Shown here: positions 62,009 to 64,000 of the stretch, in pieces
Layout of the letters: the number at the start of each line of letters is the position of its first letter
Numbering within the stretch: position 1 is the stretch's first letter
Source: Duganella sp. CF402
GTDB lineage: Bacteria > Pseudomonadota > Gammaproteobacteria > Burkholderiales > Burkholderiaceae_D
Direction: 5' to 3'
Assembly: GCF_900109645.1 (NCBI RefSeq)
Contig: NZ_FOBG01000001.1
Span: 682,001 to 746,000 of the forward strand
DNA: 64,000 nucleotides
Program-made: the position numbers and the translations under genes
The notes under the pieces: model-generated
Databases searched by the model: none
The model's input: only the letters and a program-made list of their open reading frames with translations
What the model was told of the DNA's origin: nothing

Positions 62009-63291
62009 GGCAGCGTGGCCCAGGCCGGAGCGGCGTCGAAGGCGGCGGCGACGCGCAGCGCCGACTTCAGGCCGTCCTCGTGGAAACCATAGCCGGTCCA
62101 GGCGCCGGCGTACCAGATGCCACCACCGCCCTGGATCTGCGGCAGCGCGCGCTGCGCGTCGATGGCCGGCTGGTCCATGATCGGGTGGTCGTATTCGAAG
62201 CGCGCCAGCACCTTGTCGGCCGCCGGCGGCGCAGGCGGATTCAGGGTGACCACCACCGGCTGCTTGAACGGCAGGCTTTGCAACTGGTTCAGCCAATAGC
62301 TGACGCACACCGGCTGGCTGCCGTCGCGCTGCCGCGACGACAGGTAATTCCATGCCGACCACACCTTGCGCAACTGCGGCATCAGGCCTGCATCGGTGTG
62401 CAGCCATGCGGTGTTGGGCTGGTAGCGCACCGCACCAAGGATGGCGCGTTCACGCTCGCTGGCGTCGGCCATCAGCGACAGCGTAGCTGGCGCGTGGGTA
62501 GCAAAGACCACCGCATCAAACGCTTCCACCTGCATCAGCGCACCGTGGCGGACCTGCACCTGCCCGCCGCTGCGGCGCACCTCGTGCACCGGCGTAGTGA
62601 GCCGGCAATCGGGCAGGGTGGCGGCGATGGCTTGTACGTAGTTGCGCGAACCGCCGCGCACCGTGCGCCACTGCGGCCGGTCATTGACCTGCAACAGCGC
62701 GTGATTCAGGCAGAAGCGCAGGAAGGTCGCGGCCGGAAAGCGCAGGATATCTTGCGGTGAGCTGGACCAGATAGCGGCGGCCATCGGCAGCAGGTAAGCG
62801 TCGCGGAACATGCTGCCGTAGCGGTGGCGTGCCAGCAGCTGTTCCAACGTGACGCGGTCCGATTCGCACTCAGCGAGAAAATCCTCGGCATGGCGGTTGA
62901 AATGCAGGATATCGCGCAGCATGCCGAGGAAGGCGGGCGAAGCCAGCCGGCGGCGCTGGGCGAACACAGTATCGAGACTGGTGCCGGCCCATTCCAGCGC
63001 GCCGTCGTTCATGGACACGCCGAACGACATATCGCTGGCAATGCTGGCCACGCCCAGCTCGTCGAACAGGGCAATCAGGTTGGGATAGGTTTTTTCGTTG
63101 TAGACCAAAAAGCCGGTATCGACCGCGCAGCACTGGCCTTCCAGTTCGATGTCCACGGTGTTGGCGTGGCCGCCGAGATAGCTGCCCGCCTCGAACAACA
63201 CCACGTCGTGGCGGCGGTTGAGGAAGTAAGCCGTGGCCAGGCCGGAGATACCGGCGCCGATCACGGCGATACGTTTGCGTGCTGTAGTCAT
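62005..63291 (-). CDS. FAD-dependent amine-oxidase-family oxidoreductase
   Basis: 428 aa from the ATG at 63291. Dinucleotide-binding motif IAVIGAGISGLATAYFL and an FAD loop with GGHANTVDIE; C-terminal GGGGIWYAGAWTGYGFHEDG completes the FAD site. It resembles desaturase-type flavoenzymes encoded with CFA-like methyltransferases. First gene of the operon, 85 bases from the divergent tetR start. Confidence 0.93.
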   Translation of the reverse strand: MTTARKRIAVIGAGISGLATAYFLNRRHDVVLFEAGSYLGGHANTVDIELEGQCCAVDTGFLVYNEKTYPNLIALFDELGVASIASDMSFGVSMNDGALEWAGTSLDTVFAQRRRLASPAFLGMLRDILHFNRHAEDFLAECESDRVTLEQLLARHRYGSMFRDAYLLPMAAAIWSSSPQDILRFPAATFLRFCLNHALLQVNDRPQWRTVRGGSRNYVQAIAATLPDCRLTTPVHEVRRSGGQVQVRHGALMQVEAFDAVVFATHAPATLSLMADASERERAILGAVRYQPNTAWLHTDAGLMPQLRKVWSAWNYLSSRQRDGSQPVCVSYWLNQLQSLPFKQPVVVTLNPPAPPAADKVLARFEYDHPIMDQPAIDAQRALPQIQGGGGIWYAGAWTGYGFHEDGLKSALRVAAAFDAAPAWATLP

Positions 63292-63320
63292 AGTTATGGT
63301 GGCGTTTTTATACCGACGTG

Positions 63321-63330
63321 GTAATATTAC
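63321..63330. promoter_or_regulatory. GTAATATTAC palindrome in tetR/operon control region
   Basis: Perfect 10-base palindrome within TGGTAATATTACTACCA, about 30 bases upstream of the FAD oxidoreductase start. AT-rich and able to overlap a promoter for either direction. Confidence 0.5.
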
Positions 63331-63347
63331 TACCAATAAACCAGAAA

Positions 63348-63365
63348 CGCTACTGATTAGTAGCG
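63348..63365. promoter_or_regulatory. Probable TetR operator
   Basis: CGCTACT-GATT-AGTAGCG, two perfect seven-base arms around a four-base centre, ending 11 bases before the tetR ATG. Size and position are typical of TetR-family autoregulation and control of a divergent operon. Confidence 0.65.
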
Positions 63366-63376
63366 AAAATTTACCA

Positions 63377-63982
63377 ATGAGTATTCTTTCCAAATTCAGC
63401 TTCAAAGACCAGGCCTTCAAGCTGCGCGAAAACGCCATCCTGGATGCGACCACGTCCGTGCTGGGCAGCAAGGGCTATGACTTGATGACGATGGATGACG
63501 TGGCAGGGGCGGTCGGCATCTCCAAGCCGAGCCTTTACAAGCACTTCAAGTCCAAGGAAGACCTGGTGGGCGAGGCGATGATCCGGCTGCTGGATGGCGC
63601 GATCGAGCAGGTAGCCGGACTCGATCCTGCACTGGGTCCGGTGGACAAGCTGTCGGCGTTGCTGGAGTGGGCGCTGCGGGTACGGCTGGATGGCGGCTTG
63701 CCATTCCTGCCGTCGACCAGTCCGCATGTGCGGGATATGTTGATGCGCAACGTGAAGTACATGCTGCGCGTGGTGAAGTTGAATCGCCAGCTGGAAGCGC
63801 TGGTCAAGCAGGGGCAGAAGGACGGGCTGCTGAACAAGGCGCTGCCTTCCGACGCCATCCTGTTCAGCTACTACGCCCGTACCTGCGATCCTGCGGTGGA
63901 GTATTTGCAAAAGTTCAGCAAGATGGCGAACGACGATATCGTCCGGCACATGCTGACGGTGACGTTTAGTGGGCTGCGTTGA
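63377..63982 (+). CDS. TetR-family transcriptional regulator
   Basis: 201 aa from the ATG at 63377. N-terminal HTH: ILDATTSVLGSKGYDLMTMD, DVAGAVGISKPSLYKHFKSK. The C-terminal ligand-binding part is helical (LLEWALRVRLDGGLPFLPST) and could receive a lipid ligand. It diverges from the nine-gene lipid/photolyase operon with palindromes between, so it is the likely local repressor. The longer frame upstream lacks a ribosome site and would cover the operator. Confidence 0.93.
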   Translation: MSILSKFSFKDQAFKLRENAILDATTSVLGSKGYDLMTMDDVAGAVGISKPSLYKHFKSKEDLVGEAMIRLLDGAIEQVAGLDPALGPVDKLSALLEWALRVRLDGGLPFLPSTSPHVRDMLMRNVKYMLRVVKLNRQLEALVKQGQKDGLLNKALPSDAILFSYYARTCDPAVEYLQKFSKMANDDIVRHMLTVTFSGLR

Positions 63983-64000
63983 GCGGCTTGACTGGCGCGT

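Noticed and set aside
1..64000. CRISPR array, rRNA operon, prophage or insertion sequence
   Set aside because: No regularly spaced repeats, rRNA segments, transposase or phage structural genes were recognised; short repeats around secDF are the only mobile-like traces.

Overview
The window reads as chromosome of a GC-rich betaproteobacterium, most likely an Oxalobacteraceae member of the Massilia/Duganella/Rugamonas type. The evidence is a PEP-CTERM protein, a monomeric NADP isocitrate dehydrogenase, a glycine-zipper envelope protein, a DUF4148 protein and a dense set of envelope and stress genes. The genus is inferred from gene content; no marker gene decides it.

Bases 1-25,000 hold the most unusual content. 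Two gene blocks, separated by about 3.7 kb of unrelated small genes, together encode a phosphorylation-linked cell-wall synthesis set. Block A (plus strand, 1087-13089) has a very large class-B-like penicillin-binding protein, four proteins of no recognised family (one with an internal duplication resembling the Lon proteolytic fold), a zinc-ribbon/SPFH coiled-coil protein and a SHOCT-kinase-coiled coil-FGE-like fusion protein. Block B (minus strand, 24885-16774) encodes a second Ser/Thr kinase, a SEDS (FtsW/RodA-like) glycan polymerase with an extra extracytoplasmic beta domain, an FHA-like protein, a membrane SH3 protein, a PP2C phosphatase and an FHA protein. The parts list (kinase, phosphatase, FHA, SEDS, transpeptidase) matches the actinobacterial pknA/pknB-pstP-fhaA/fhaB-rodA-pbpA locus, but this is a Gram-negative genome and the architectures differ. 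Between the blocks lie yjdM/phnA, a GNAT, a LysR regulator, DUF1330, OsmC and pirin genes.

Bases 25,000-36,300 contain a glycine-zipper protein, a GNAT, an exported M28 peptidase, a copper-type trio (small exported protein, TolC-like lipoprotein, Tat multicopper oxidase), a coiled-coil membrane protein, a CLC transporter with fluoride-clade-like motifs, an MscS-type channel, tRNA-Leu(UAA) and a PEP-CTERM protein. Bases 36,400-44,500 contain a ParB-like protein next to a penicillin acylase-family hydrolase, a membrane-anchored HNH-like protein, the reverse transsulfuration pair (cystathionine beta-synthase and a cystathionine gamma-synthase/lyase), DUF4148, thymidine kinase and an alpha/beta-fold protein.

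Bases 44,400-48,000 contain secD-secF without yajC, bracketed by two near-identical 70-bp repeats; one of them is the 3' end of the alpha/beta-fold gene. A MerR/aldo-keto reductase pair with a textbook 19-bp-spacer promoter follows, then an exported protein, a hexarate-type MFS carrier and icd. Bases 54,500-64,000 hold a nine-gene, translationally overlapping minus-strand operon (FAD oxidoreductase, DUF1365, cyclopropane-synthase-like methyltransferase, chalcone isomerase-like, MFS, DUF3833 lipoprotein, SDR, NTF2-like, PhrB-type iron-sulfur photolyase). It is read away from a divergent TetR gene with palindromes between them, and suggests a light- or singlet-oxygen-linked lipid modification and DNA repair unit.
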